The position numbers and the translations under genes are program-made. A DNA stretch of 64,000 nucleotides from Gnetum montanum (taxonomy: Eukaryota > Streptophyta > Gnetopsida > Gnetales > Gnetaceae), in the NCBI GenBank assembly GCA_015680685.1, contig MNCI01020717.1:69449-133448 (forward strand), written 5' to 3'. The stretch's first letter is position 1; each line of letters opens with the position of its first letter. The notes below the pieces were generated by a model, which searched no databases, was not told where the DNA came from, and was given only the letters and a program-made list of their open reading frames with translations. This document shows, one piece after another, positions 35,046-46,900 of this stretch.

Positions 35046-36990
35046 CCATTAAAGGCCCTTAGTTCTTTCTAAGTTTTTGTTTTACACATTTTTGTTTTAC
35101 ACATTTTTTTTTACGTATTTTTTGTTTTGCACATTTCTTTAATCTTTCTTGTTTTTGTTTTACACCATCGTTCATATTTTTAACATTTCTTTGTGTGATT
35201 AATTTATTTTGTTCGTCACCTAATAAGTCTTCATGATGGTGGTATGAATAATATCATATCGATTGCTAATGTTTGGATTTTACCTTTGAAGTATGATGTC
35301 AATATTAAGGTATGGTTCTTTTGATTAATAAGTAATGAGTCCACATCATTCATACATCCATAAAATCCTACGATCTCCCTTCACTTGGGGCTGTATAGTC
35401 CTTTTCTTTAATAAAACTATTAACAAATTGATGATTGGGTATTTCTCAAACTAAGAAAAGACTTAAAGGATGAAAAGGGTGTGGCTTCAAAGGAATTCTA
35501 TGCATTTGTACTAGCTATTCTCTTCAGTTCTTGGATGCTTTTTCTTTAGGTTTTCTGCCATTCTGTCCATTCATCAAATCACCGGAAGCTAAGTTCATAA
35601 AAAAATAATAATATAATAAGTCTTTGCATGGTGTGGTTCTCACACGAAAAACACAAAAAAAAATAGTGAAAATTCAAAGCACACCCCTTAAGACACAATA
35701 ATGATCTTGGGCTACATACACTAGTTATGGCACTGGAAAGACATGTTACCCATGCCTGAAGGTTCCCTCTAACTAAGGCCCCTTCTTTCTTCTTGGTTCC
35801 CCATCTCGCTCTCCTTGGAATGGTGATGACTTTTTGTAGAGGCATTCTTGTTGCTCGAAGTGGATGGGTTGGTCAAATGTGTTGATGGAAGGTCACTGAA
35901 TGTGGATTGGTTTGAGTTTGGATTTGGAACGAGTTCTACTCAATCACATTAACCATGAAACACACAAGGGACTTTACACAACCTTGTTTTTGGGTTTGCA
36001 TTCCATCCTCTCCTCTCCACCTTTCTTTTCCATTTCTCACCTCATTGCCAATTTTATCATTAGTCAATATCTTGGTTGATGCATTGTTCTTCCTTGGTAA
36101 TTTCTTGTGGGTAAGTTTTTAAATCTTGATTCCCAATGACATTCCTAGAGCCTACAGACTCTTTGGTTTGTGGGTCTGTCAGGGCATCAAGGGCATAAGC
36201 CTACTTTGGGGAGGACCCACTGGCATTCCTTTTTGGGTGCGCTAGTTAACTTCTTTCCCTTAAACATTTCCTGCAATCACCATTTTTTGTTTCATCCCCA
36301 TCCATGACATCCAATTTATTAGTGTTGCTATTATTCCTTTTTTTCCATATTTCTTATTCCTTCTCTTTTTCCCATCCTATGGCTACTGGAGGTTCGCTGT
36401 TCATCATAGGGTTTTGGGCACAAAATTTTTCAAATTTTTCTAACCCCTACACCTTAGGTAGTCACCAATGTTAAAATTCCAGAACCAATATCTGCCATCA
36501 CCACAACTCAGCCAATGCACTTCAAGTTGAAGCAAGGTATCAACTACATTATGATTTATCTACCCTCGCTCATTCGTTACTATGTTATGTGTGTAGATGT
36601 CGATCATACAACAATGGACTAGGCTTGGAGGATGCACTCAGGATGGATCGAAACTGGAACATTCACGAAAGGAGCAAGATTGGTGGCGTGGCTATGGATG
36701 AAAAACGACAAGCGTAATATTGGCATTGACAGCAACATGTCTCATTCTTTTCTCTCTCTCTCCTTCTTCTCTTTCAGCTAACAATAAGGTTGGATGTCAT
36801 TTATGTACAAGGTTCACTTCTGTGGTCATGAACACTAATGTTGTCATGTATTGTATTGTTGATCCATTCACTAGGCACGTTGAGTTAGTCACCCCGTTCC
36901 ACCGTCAATATTCATTCAGTCAATAATCACATACCTTCCCAATATTTTGTAAGGAACTTGAGGATGAGTTTTCATTCAGTCATGGCGGTA
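35046..36990 (+). other. E2 3' noncoding region
   Basis: CATGGGGGAGATGG at 35019-35032 overlaps the end of the integrase frame. Blocks then follow: TTTTGTTTTACACA repeats near 35080-35165, GTCTTTGCATGGTGTGG near 35620, CCTACAGACTCTTTGG near 36152, the conserved GGGCATCAAGGGC block 36182-36229, a degraded second motif (CATAGGGTTTTGG near 36407), the candidate intron 36537-36596, a short frame 36597-36701, and CATGGCGGTA (36981-36990) as polypurine tract. Confidence 0.8.
36537..36701 (+). pseudogene. E2 candidate spliced short ORF
   Basis: Donor-like AGCAAG|GTATC at 36537 and acceptor-like TGTGTAG|ATG (AG at 36595-36596). The frame from 36597 encodes 34 residues starting MSIIQQW and ending WWRGYG before TGA at 36699-36701. 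It corresponds to the short frames in E1, E3 and E4 and to the start of the E0 downstream ORF. Expression is unproven. Confidence 0.4.
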
Positions 36991-37811
36991 TGATGAACCA
37001 TGATATTGCATCCATGATATCATGTCCACGAGATCAGCTTGACCATGCAATATCAGATACCCAATATCGCGGCTTGTCTCATTATCTATAAATAAGAGGT
37101 GGTACCTTTAGTTTCCACAGTTAAGAATTAGTTCCTTAGCCAAACTCTTGCCATTTTCTCCCTCCAAAGTTAGAATTATTTTTGTGTGCCCACAGTAGGA
37201 GTCATAAAGTGAATGGATCTTTATTCAAGAATTATGTTCCTGAGCACACTTTGTGTATGGCAATAAAGATGAACTTTATGATAAACCTTGCAGCATACAA
37301 AATAGATTAATTAGTGTTAATTATTATTTAATAATTTCATAGTGAATCAATGATTTCTCTTACCCTACAACTCTCTTAGTTAATTACAGTCAGTACGATT
37401 TCTTCGAGCATGCGTGTAGCGCTTGGTAATCCAGTAACGATTAGCGTTTGGTAATCCTAGAAGCGTTGCACTGGTTCAGGATGTGTACAAAAAGTGGGAA
37501 CAGATACTGGTGTTAGAAGTAGTTAGAACTTAGTTAATGAATAGTTAAATTAGATTAGTTACTTAGTTACTTCTCTCTCCCCTCCTTATTAGCGCAGGAT
37601 AGAAAACACATAAAAACCATAAAAATCATATACCTCAAGCTTACTTAACCATACAACCATGACATACAAGTAAGTTTGGAAAGAAAATGATTAATCAACC
37701 CATTATCATTCCACAATGTGCATAGGCACTTAGTCCTTGGAATTCGACTGGATCGTGCATGAAACGCTCGTATTCGTATGGTTGAGCGTAGGGGTACCTC
37801 GCCGCTCATCA
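36991..37811 (+). repeat. E2 3' LTR
   Basis: 821 bases, TGATGAA...CTCATCA. U3 words are the decayed counterparts of those in the 5' LTR (ATGATATCATG, CGAGATCAG, GCAATATCAG, CCAATATCGCG). TATAAATA lies at 37087. A small duplication of a CATAAAAACCATAAAAATCAT stretch is seen near 37608. Confidence 0.94.
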
Positions 37812-38040
37812 GCCACCATGAGCATTAATGAAGCTAAACAATTGGATGACCACATTATGTTGTCTTCTAAGTTCCTTCATCTCACTTGATCATCTTGGTA
37901 AAGTATAAAGGTAAACTTTAGATAATAAGAATCTGGATGCAAGTAGATAATCTTTACTTGATGGGATACTTCACCTTTACTCTTAGTTGTTCCATCATGT
38001 TCCCTACTATAATCATCAATAGACAGGAAATTAGTCTTAT
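37812..38040 (-). pseudogene. E6 gag N-terminal part
   Basis: On the minus strand this encodes a decayed version of the gag N-terminal domain (YLYTLPR.DDQ and LEDN-like stretches matching NFTFVFHQDEQ and LEGN of E1). It ends at E2 and resumes at 28117. The leader between here and the primer site (38041-38167) is noncoding. Confidence 0.65.
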
Positions 38041-38167
38041 GAGAAGAAGAAATTTTTAGTAACTATGTGTGTCTAAATAAAATAATATCATTTTCCAAAT
38101 GATAAATCATTAAGTTCTTAATAGTGATAGTTATATAATCCAACTAATTTAGATTCACTAGAACTAG

Positions 38168-38185
38168 TCCCTAGTAACAATGCTA
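38168..38185 (-). other. E6 primer-binding site relic
   Basis: The reverse complement reads TAGCATTGTTACTAGGGA, a degenerate form of the tRNA-Asp site (TGGCGCCGTTGCCGGGGA). It sits one base from the LTR end CTCATCA. This fixes the element's direction as minus. Confidence 0.75.
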
Positions 38186-38186
38186 A

Positions 38187-38624
38187 TGATGAGTTATAAA
38201 GTGTTTCCTATGCCCAACCATATAAATCATGAGCATTCATGCATGACCTAATCATATTTCGTGGACTAGAGTAGCTTGGTATTTACATAGTTAAATTTGA
38301 TTATGAGTTACTATCCTCCTAGTTATACTTAGGCGGCCCTTAGTGCATATAGTTACATATAAATAAGGCATATGATGAATGATGTTATAGGATCCTAACT
38401 AAGATATTGTTGAAATATTAAAATCTACTCTATTCAACCTAAGTGCAAAAATTAAGATCTAAGCTATCCTAGGTGATAAGCATCCACTATACACATCCTA
38501 AACTCACATTATTGTTGCTAAATTACCAAGTGATTACTACCAAGTGCACCAAGTAAGAGCACTATTAGGATTACTAAATGATACATGTTATGCTCAAAAC
38601 TATTTGTACTTATTCCACCATAAC
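38187..38624 (-). repeat. E6 5' LTR, R/U5 part
   Basis: The reverse complement ends ...GGTTGGGCATAG..CTCATCA and contains TGGTAATTTAGC, CTTGGTAGTAATC and GGATGTGTATAGTGG, matching the GTAATCCC..GGGTGTGTATGG stretch of the other LTRs. It is interrupted at 38624 by E3 (duplication ATAAC) and continues from 48988. The joined length is about 828 bases, like the other LTRs. Confidence 0.78.
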
Positions 38625-39401
38625 TGATGAGCCACGATATCGCGTACGCAATATCGCAGCCTGCCGCAATGTCTATAAATAAGAGATGGCTTCCTTTGTT
38701 CAAACATATAGATTTATATCCTTAGCCAAACTATAGCAGTTTTACCATTCCAAAGTTAGAATAATTCCCATGTGCCCGCAGTAGGAGTCTTAAAGTGAAC
38801 GGATCTTTATTCGAGCAAATTGTACCTGAGCACACATTTGTGTACGGCAATAAAGACAAAATTTCTGATAAACCTTGCAGCATATGGACTAAGCTAAATA
38901 GGATTTAATTATTGTTAAATGTTTAAATGCTTTCCTAGATAATCAATATCTCTCAACCCTTGACTGTCCTAGTTAAGTGCATTTAGTACGACCACTTCGA
39001 GCACGTGTGTAACGCTTGGTAACCCAGTAACGAGTAGCGTTTGGTAATCCCAACAACATTGCACTGGTTCAGGGTGTGTGTAGCAAGTGGGAACGGATAC
39101 TAGTGCTAGGACAATTAAAACTTAGTTAGTAAATAGTTAATGAAAGATAGTTACTTAGTTCTCTTCACCTTTCCCTATTAGCATAAGACATTAAAAAGAT
39201 AAAAGATATAAAAATCATATACCTCAAGCTTACTTAACCATACAACCATGACAATGCAAATACGTTTGGAAAGACAGCGATTAATTAACCTTAAGTGTTT
39301 CATTAGGGTGCATAAGCACTTAGTCCTTGGAGTTCGACCAAATCACGTGTGAGATGCTCGTATTCGTATGGTTGAGTGTAGGGGTACCTCGCCACTCATC
39401 A
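38625..39401 (+). repeat. E3 5' LTR
   Basis: 777 bases, TGATGAG...CTCATCA. U3 has only two palindrome words (ACGATATCGCG and GCAATATCGC, 38633-38657) before TATAAATA at 38674, versus five in the 3' LTR of the same element. Confidence 0.94.
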
Positions 39402-39402
39402 T

Positions 39403-39420
39403 TGGTGCTATTGCCAGGGA
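39403..39420 (+). other. E3 primer-binding site (tRNA-Asp)
   Basis: TGGTGCTATTGCCAGGGA, the tRNA-Asp complement with four changes, two bases after the LTR. Confidence 0.88.
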
Positions 39421-39547
39421 CTTAGTTGTTTGTGCACTATGTAGAACATAGGAAATCATCCATATCGTTGGGAAGCTAGAACAAACCATTAGGGTTGATA
39501 CAAAGAAAAATAAGATAACGGTAAATAGCACACTGAACAAGACAAAA

Positions 39548-41880
39548 ATATCTTCTTCTTCACACAAAAGCACTTTACCACCTAGGACTAACATAAGAGA
39601 TAGTCGGTGGCACAATAGACATAACCAAAATTCGCAAATTCCTCAACAATTCCATGTGGTATATATTCATCACGATGAGTATATACCCAACTTTACCTTT
39701 ATTCTCCATCAAGATGAACAACTGTGTTGAAGAGACTTGGAGGGTAACATAGTGTTGCCTCCAGACCAAGCAGTCCCCAACATGCTCCTTCATGCTCTTG
39801 CACGAATAGGCATGTCACAGTTGTACTCAGAGTACATTGCATGTGATTACAAAACAAGGGACTCCCATCCCATAGAAGCGCAACGTCAATGGGATTTGCG
39901 ACAGGAGAGTTACCACACATCTTTGAAGGGCAAAAGACCCCATAACGCTCCACTCATCTTAAGTGAAATTGAGGATGGTAAACCTATTTCAATGGTTTCT
40001 CCACAAAATGATGTTCCCCCTCCTAATGATGGTGAGGAGGTGGTGTATCAAAACCTTCACTCCATGATTCACAACCTAGTTCCGATCCCCACGAACACCA
40101 AGTGTTTAACAAGGAAACACAAACACATGATAAGGATGGGCATTCTGATCGTCATCATGATTAGGGTCGAGACCACCAAAGAGAAGGAAGGAAACATCAT
40201 CATGGTGATGGTTCTCCTTCTTCTTCACCTTCATCATCACATTCAACCTCTCCTTCAACATCAGGACGCAATCATAAGGAGCCTAACTGTGAGGATAAAG
40301 GTAAACAGAGCGAGAAACCTCGACGAGAGAGTCGAGAACAAGAATGAGGGCATTCTAGAGAATCAAGGCATGGAAGAAGGAAGAGTAGGGAACCACATAG
40401 ACATCATAGCCGCAATAAATGAAATGACCACAAAGAACCCCTACTCACAACTAGAAGAATGTTAGACATCACGAAGGCCATAAGAGTTCCCACAAGGCAC
40501 CAAAAAGATAGTAGGATCAAGAGGTTAGACATGAATAATATCCCACGATTTGAGGGGGGATACAACGCTGATCCTCAAAACCACTTACAAGCATTTCACA
40601 ATGCATGTGCCTTGTAGAACATTGAGAATGAATGGCAAAAACTAAAGTTATTCCCAAGGACACTAGTAAAAAAAGCAGAATGCTGGTACCGGTCCTTAGA
40701 ACCGGAATCCATTCGAAGGTGGAGTATGATGCTAGAACTGTTTAATGATAAGTATCAAACGTACTCCCCGGTGTCCAACTTGTGAAAGAAAATCCAAGGA
40801 TGGAAGCAAGGAAGTCATGAACCCTTGGATGCTACCATGGGCCGATATTATGCACTGCTACATCGTTGCCCGGGTCATGATTACTCGCAGCAGGATCAAC
40901 TACGCCATCTTGTAGATGGACTTAGGCATGAAACCAGGAGAACCCTTGGAACGTATGCCCAAGGGCGATCATTAGAGCTTAGGTCCCATCAAATCCATAG
41001 ATTGTTGGAGCAAGTAGCTAAGGAAGAAGGAGAGCTACATAAGAGAGAAAGTACGAAAGAGTACAACCACGATCCTTCCCTCCAAAAAAGGGGAGTGAGA
41101 TTCTGTGAGGTGGAAGAGTCATCACTCGAAGAGATGGTGCATAGGAAAACCTTGCTACTCCAAAAATTAAAAACAAAAGTGTCAACAAAATTAGACCAAA
41201 TGTGAGACTCCTTAGATAGTAGATTTGAAACCGTTCTCAAAATTATAGAGGAGTCTAAGGAGCGAGGTAGTGACTATGATAAAAAGAAAAAGAGGGACTT
41301 GGACCATGCACATAACAAAGGTAAAGGTAAAATGGCCATCACCAAAGAGGTTGTGGATTCTAATACAGACAATGACGGTGGATGTGAGATATGCCTGTAT
41401 GACCATCCTAAGGGATGTTGCCCAATAATCTCACATTTGCAAGAGTCTGGGGTGTATGCACTTAACCCATAACTTAACAAACGGCAAGCACCCCGATGGT
41501 TACCTTATCCCCAAGGTAACCCAAGGCAGTTCCACCAACCCTTAACGTATTATCCAAGTGGAACTCCACCACAACCTATTGAGCAACACCAATAGTGGCA
41601 ATACCCACAGTCATGGGGGATGCCAAAGCCAAGGCAACAATACCTTTACCAACAACTGAACCCATATGGCTATTACGTGCAGCAGCCAATCTCTCCACGT
41701 GACTCTATTGATCACGTGACACCACAACGTCACTACCAAGCTCAGGAATATTATAGGACTCCTTCTCCTAAGGGAGACACACCACATACATACCATCCTC
41801 CAAATCCATCCACAACTCTCACACCAATAGCTTCATTACCACCCGCTCCAGCAATGCAAGGGGAACTCCACACTCAACCG
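39548..41880 (+). pseudogene. E3 gag, start lost and frameshifted
   Basis: The start codon position (MSSSS in E2) reads ATA at 39548. The N-terminal domain is open from 39737. A one-base deletion near 40073 (CAACCTAG where E1 has CAACCCTGG) shifts the frame. The correct frame resumes downstream, open at 40825-41205 with MGRYYALLHRCPGHDYSQQDQL and TLGTYAQGRS. CEICLYDHPKGCC lies at about 41386-41424, and the Gln/Pro/Tyr-rich tail (QQPISPRDSIDH) runs to 41880. Several stops are present. Confidence 0.9.
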
Positions 41881-42060
41881 TAGCAACGCAATGCTATGAG
41901 AGTTGTAAACCTTTAACCCACTACTAGTTCTAACAACCGTATAAAGAGAAGACCTTTTTTTAGAACCAACAACCCAACCAAGCTCTCACAACCACAAGCG
42001 GTTGAACCTCTGAACGCTTCTCCATCAATTAAGGCTTCAGAGCTCCCTTGAAACCAAAAA

Positions 42061-43011
42061 CAGAACTCAACACACATGGTTATGTTAACACATGTCGTGA
42101 CTGACTGGATTAAGGAGGGCCACCTTCCCAAGAAATTTTCTGATCTTAGAAGTCCTTTAATCTATCTCCAAGTCGCTGGGAATAAACCATGTAAAGCTCT
42201 TCTGGACTCAGGTTCCAGAGTCAACTTAATATCACAAGAGATGTATAAAGCTTGGAACTTGCCTCCACTAAAGAAGAGCAATATTCGGTTAGAGCTAGCT
42301 AACTAGTTCATCACTGTTCCCTTGGGACTGGTGGAGGACATCATTACCACCGTGTGTGGTTGGTCATACCCAACTGATTTCCTAGTGATACAAGTAAACA
42401 ATGAAAAAGGGGATTTCCCAGTAATAATGGGGAGGGCATGGCTAAGTATCATAAACGCATGCCTAGGAATCTGCAATTTTTCCTTGGAAATATCTAAGAA
42501 AAATACTTTTGGGAAGATCGAGAATAAGAAAGTTTCATGCATCATATACAATGATACAGGGGGTGATTACATACAGGAATGTTCAACATTGCCTGCATGC
42601 AACCGGTGTGCCCAAGAAATTAACATACAAAAATGCTTGTATGTAGCAACCACACAACAAGAAGACACCCAGTGGTTGACAACTAATCAAGAGAGAAACT
42701 CATCAATGTGCATGGAATTAACTAGGGGACCAACTTGCGCCCACATAGAAGGCATAGATGTACTAGAGCAAGAGTTTTGCCAACTTCCAACCCTTAACCT
42801 AAAAACATCAATTTGGGGAAGTTGGAAACTCCTAAAAAATTTTAAAAAATGCTCCGATAGGAGAATACTAGTCGATGTGCAACAAGCCAAACCTTATCAT
42901 GAATCTAGAATGGTCAATACACATAGGACCTATGAGAGAGGACAACCTCGCTCATTATTTCAGATCTCCTCCTTTCAACTCAGTCATGGGGGATATGGCC
43001 ACCTATGCTGA
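42061..43011 (+). pseudogene. E3 protease, linker and fused integrase tail
   Basis: LLDSGSRVNLIS near 42198-42233 is the protease catalytic site; one stop follows (ELAN*). The next frame 42322-43011 is open for 229 residues: LGLVEDIITTVCGW, DFPVIMGRAWLSIIN, the linker with SSMCMELTRG, then a join near 42858 to ILVDVQQAKPYHES and QISSFQLSHGGYGHLC, which is the C-terminal end of integrase. This in-frame fusion is a clean deletion of RT, RNase H and the integrase core. Confidence 0.88.
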
Positions 43012-43937
43012 TCAATCAAGGCCCTCAATTCCTTTTTGAGTTTTTGTTTTACACATTTTTGTTTTACAAATTTCTTTAACTTTTCTCATTTTTGTTTTAC
43101 AACATCATTCATACTTTTTTGTTTATTAGTATGTTTATTTATTTTGTTAAGTTTGTCACCTAATAAGTGCTCCTGAAGATGGTATGAACTGTATTCCATT
43201 GATTGCTAATGTTTGGTTTTTACCTTTGAGTTACAATGTTGATACTAAGGTATGGTTCTTTTGATATAATAGGCAATGAGTCCATGTCATCCATGCATTC
43301 ATAAATTTCTATGGTCTCTCTTGGCTTGGAAATGTATAGTCCCTTTCTTAATAATAGAACTATCAACGAATTGGTGACTGGGCATTTGTCAAACTACGAA
43401 AGGACTCAAGGATTGAAAAGGGTGTGACTTCAAGGGGATTTAATGCATTGGTGCTAGCCATTCTCTTAGGTGCTTGGATGTTTTCTTCTTGAGTTTTCCT
43501 TAACATTCTGACACTACTCCATTATCGGGAAGTTGAGCTAATAAAAATAATAAGTCTTTGCATGGTGTGGTTCTCACCAAAAAAAAGTGAGAATTCAAAG
43601 CACACCCCTTAGACGAAATAATCATTTGGGCTACAAGCACTGGTTATGGAACTAAAAAAAACATGTTCCCTCTAACTAACGCCCTTTCTCGCTTCCTACT
43701 TTCTCCTTTTTCATTTTGTCAAAATGGTGGTGACTCTGTGATGGAGGCATTCATGTTACTTCAAGAGGATGGATTGGCTAAATGTATTAATGCAAAGTCA
43801 CTAGATGTGGTTGGTTTAAGGTCGGATTTGGAATGAGATCTACTAAGTCACATTAACCATTAATACATAAGGGGTTATGCACCACCTTGTTCTTGAGACT
43901 CCATCCCATTCTCTTCTTTCCATCCTTCTTTCTATTG
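43012..43937 (+). other. E3 3' noncoding region, first part
   Basis: Starts just after CATGGGGGATATGG (42985-42998). Contains TTTTTGTTTTACA repeats, GTGTGACTTCAAGGGGATTT near 43422, TGCATTGGTGCTAGCC near 43443, and GTCTTTGCATGGTGTGG near 43553. It is broken at about 43937 by the insert and resumes at about 47203. Confidence 0.78.
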
Positions 43938-46900
43938 GTGATCGTTTGGGACACAACTGCCAACGAGTGTTCTCAAACAGGATTTAGGTGCTTGTTAGTC
44001 TCTGGCAACACCAAGGCCTAGATACCTCCAAATAGACTCTATAGTTAATGTGAGTATGTGTGTGTGCTATCATGAAAAATGAAATGGTTGGGTTGTGTGT
44101 AAAATTGTAAATGACTTATCTTAAAGAGATTCAACCAACTTTGCAAAGTACTGTGAGTTGTCGAGAGTTCCTATTTTGTTCAATTGCCTAGTCTATGTGG
44201 TCCTTATAATACCTACTTGTAACAAATAAAGTTTTGCAAAAACATTTGAGCACAACTCTATGAATCTACTTCTAATTTTCCCCAGAGAAAGAGATAGTTC
44301 CACAAGAAAACTAGAAATGGAGCGAGATTCAATGGAAATAGAAAGAAGAGAAAAAGAAAGCAGATTTGTGTAAAGATCTTAAATGTTTAAACAAGGTAAA
44401 ATTATATAAGTAAACACTTTGCAATAAAGCTATCCCAAATTCAATAACTACAAATTGTTCAAACTTCCAAGGCTCAAATAAGCAATTTCTTCAAGACAAT
44501 CCTACTATGCTACCCAAAAAAATTGCTGCGTAAACTATCACGTACCAGACTCTATTTTGGCTAGATAATGGATGTCAACAATTGCATTCAACAGAACCTT
44601 CAAAAGACTTGACAATTTATGATTGAAATACCACGGAGATTCACTTTAAAGATAAAAGAAGCTATTCTGGTCCTATCAAAATACCAAATATTTTCTGAAC
44701 CCTCTTGACTATTGAATCGTTCAACGGCTTGACTACATGCAGAGGCTCTCTTACAACAATCTCAATAGTGGTTCTTATACATTGCACAATAATAAAATTC
44801 ACTACTAAAATGCTCTTAAGGCTTTCAAACACAAGCTCTTCTATGGAAAAATTTTAATAGAAATTTTCTATCATGCAACAAGAATAATAAGAGCAATCTA
44901 AAAATCCCAAAATTACTTGCCAAGCATGATACTATCTAAACCACTAGCTAAACAATTTAAAAAGAATAAAAAAAATAAGCATAACTCATAGGACTATGAC
45001 AAAGAGGCTAAAATGTTGTCTTTAACAAGTCATCTTACAAGCAATCTATCACAATGTCTTCTTTACAAATGCTCTTCCCCCTAGCCACCGAGACCCAGAG
45101 CAAGACCCCCCTCCCCAATCCCTTCCTTCCTACCCTTGAAGCCCTTTTATAGTAACCTCAAGGTAGTTACAATCATCATGAGAAGGTGAGGTAAGTTACA
45201 AACATTATGGGTGGTTATAACCACCATAGAGAAAAAAAATTTGTAGTTGACAAGTGTTCCATTTAGTTGCCAAGTGGTCACCATGGGGATAAAAAAAGTT
45301 GTAGTTGACAAGTGGCCTTTGTAGTGGTTATAACCACCATTTCAATTGAGAGGCTACAATTGTCATGAAATTACAACATTTATAGGAAATTTAAAATGAA
45401 GCCAAGTATCTAGTGGCTATATTCACCATAGGGTTAAATGTTTATAAATGATGAATATCTTGTAGTTGCAACCATCATGATAGCCTAGGGAGCCATGGAG
45501 GACTCATGTTTTGTTTTTACATGTCTCATTATGGTATGGCCATAAATATATTCATATTTCAATTTTATGGCCCCAAACAACCATAGTAACTTATCCAAAC
45601 TAGTACCCATTTATCTATATTATTATTTTTCTTATGTCACTCCTAATTTATGTGCAAATTCTCTAGATCATGAGCATGTTCAGCTTTTTGAAATAATAAA
45701 ACCGTAGTCAAGATGTCTGCAGCGTATTTTTCACGAATTATTGTGTGAGCTTGTTTCATCAAGAGTAATGTTTGAACTAAAACTAGGATAATGAGCAACG
45801 CCAACTCCCTCCTATGAAAATATTTCAAATTAACAGGAAATTCGCAGCTATTAATCATCAAGCTTCTAACCTGCAACAAAGAAATGAAGAATTCCACCAT
45901 TTGATAGTGTGGTATTGTTACTAGGACAACTGTAAATTCATCCCTGCTTCGGTAGTTGCAAATGCCGAGTCACTGGTGTCATCTAGATACACTGAAGCTC
46001 TATTTTTAGTGATAGTTATTCAGTATTAAAAGGTTTGAAACTCTGCTAAGCATCCCAGCAATTTCTGCATGAACTGTACATGCCCTACACCAGCGAAGCC
46101 AAAGGCGCAATGGAAATGATTACAACCATCGTTCCTGGTGAGACCTCCATGTGTGCTCTGCGTTCACTAAATTTTTGGGGCCAGATTCTTGGTAGGATGC
46201 CCTTGTCTACCATGATTTAAGATTTCCATTAGTTGCGGTTATGCACTACATTTTTCTTGGAGTTTATTTCTCTACCATGCCCTAGTGCTCTATCAAATAC
46301 GAGCTAGAAACCCTATTGCGTTTTTGCCCTTTTATGCGAAGACTCCACTCTCTGTATACTGCGGATTATTGAAAGAGATCTTCTTTTTCTTTTGCAGGTT
46401 CCAGGAGCAAATGATAATTGTGGTTTAGGGTTCTAACCACCTAAAATCTTTACCCTAGATTTACCTAGGGCTTCCTGCATTTTTCTTTCTAAATTCGTTT
46501 TATTCAATTTGTGAATCAGGGACAGCTGTTGTATGATTTGGGTGCTAATATTGGCAACATTTTGATACATTCTTGATGCTTGTCTTGTTGTTTTTCTTTT
46601 AAAACCGCTGCTCATAACCTATTCTTGTTTTTTCGGTTTTCATTGCTGATTTAAATGCAAAGTATATAAAAAGTGTTTAACAAATTGCCTTTTTCTAATG
46701 TCTCTACTTTGGCTGTCAATAAACATTACTGTGATGTCCAATTCTCAATTCTTTTATATATTACTAACTGCATTTTAACTCTTATTCTTTTTCTCTGTTC
46801 TTCTTTTTGTTCTGCACTTCATATATAGGGCACATGAACAAATAGCTTCATGAAGACTACTAAAATTTCCAGTGATCAGTTTACTATCAATTGTAGTTAC

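Larger units (their letters stand above)
28118..37811 (+). mobile_element. E2: most complete element, gag-PR-RT-RH-IN
   Basis: Two LTRs (28118-28929 and 36991-37811), a tRNA-Asp primer site, gag, protease, RT, RNase H, integrase, 3' noncoding DNA and a purine tract, 9694 bases in all. Flanks are GCTAC (28113-28117) and GCCAC (37812-37816), a target duplication with one change. It is inserted in the gag of E6 in the opposite direction. Several stops and frameshifts make it non-functional, and it may formerly have supplied enzymes for the pol-less copies. Confidence 0.95.

Noticed and set aside
44040-45640. A gene in the left half of the E3 insert
   Set aside because: AT-rich, short frames only, with a repeated TTGTAGTTGACAAGTG string near 45240-45310. 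Nothing supports a coding region.
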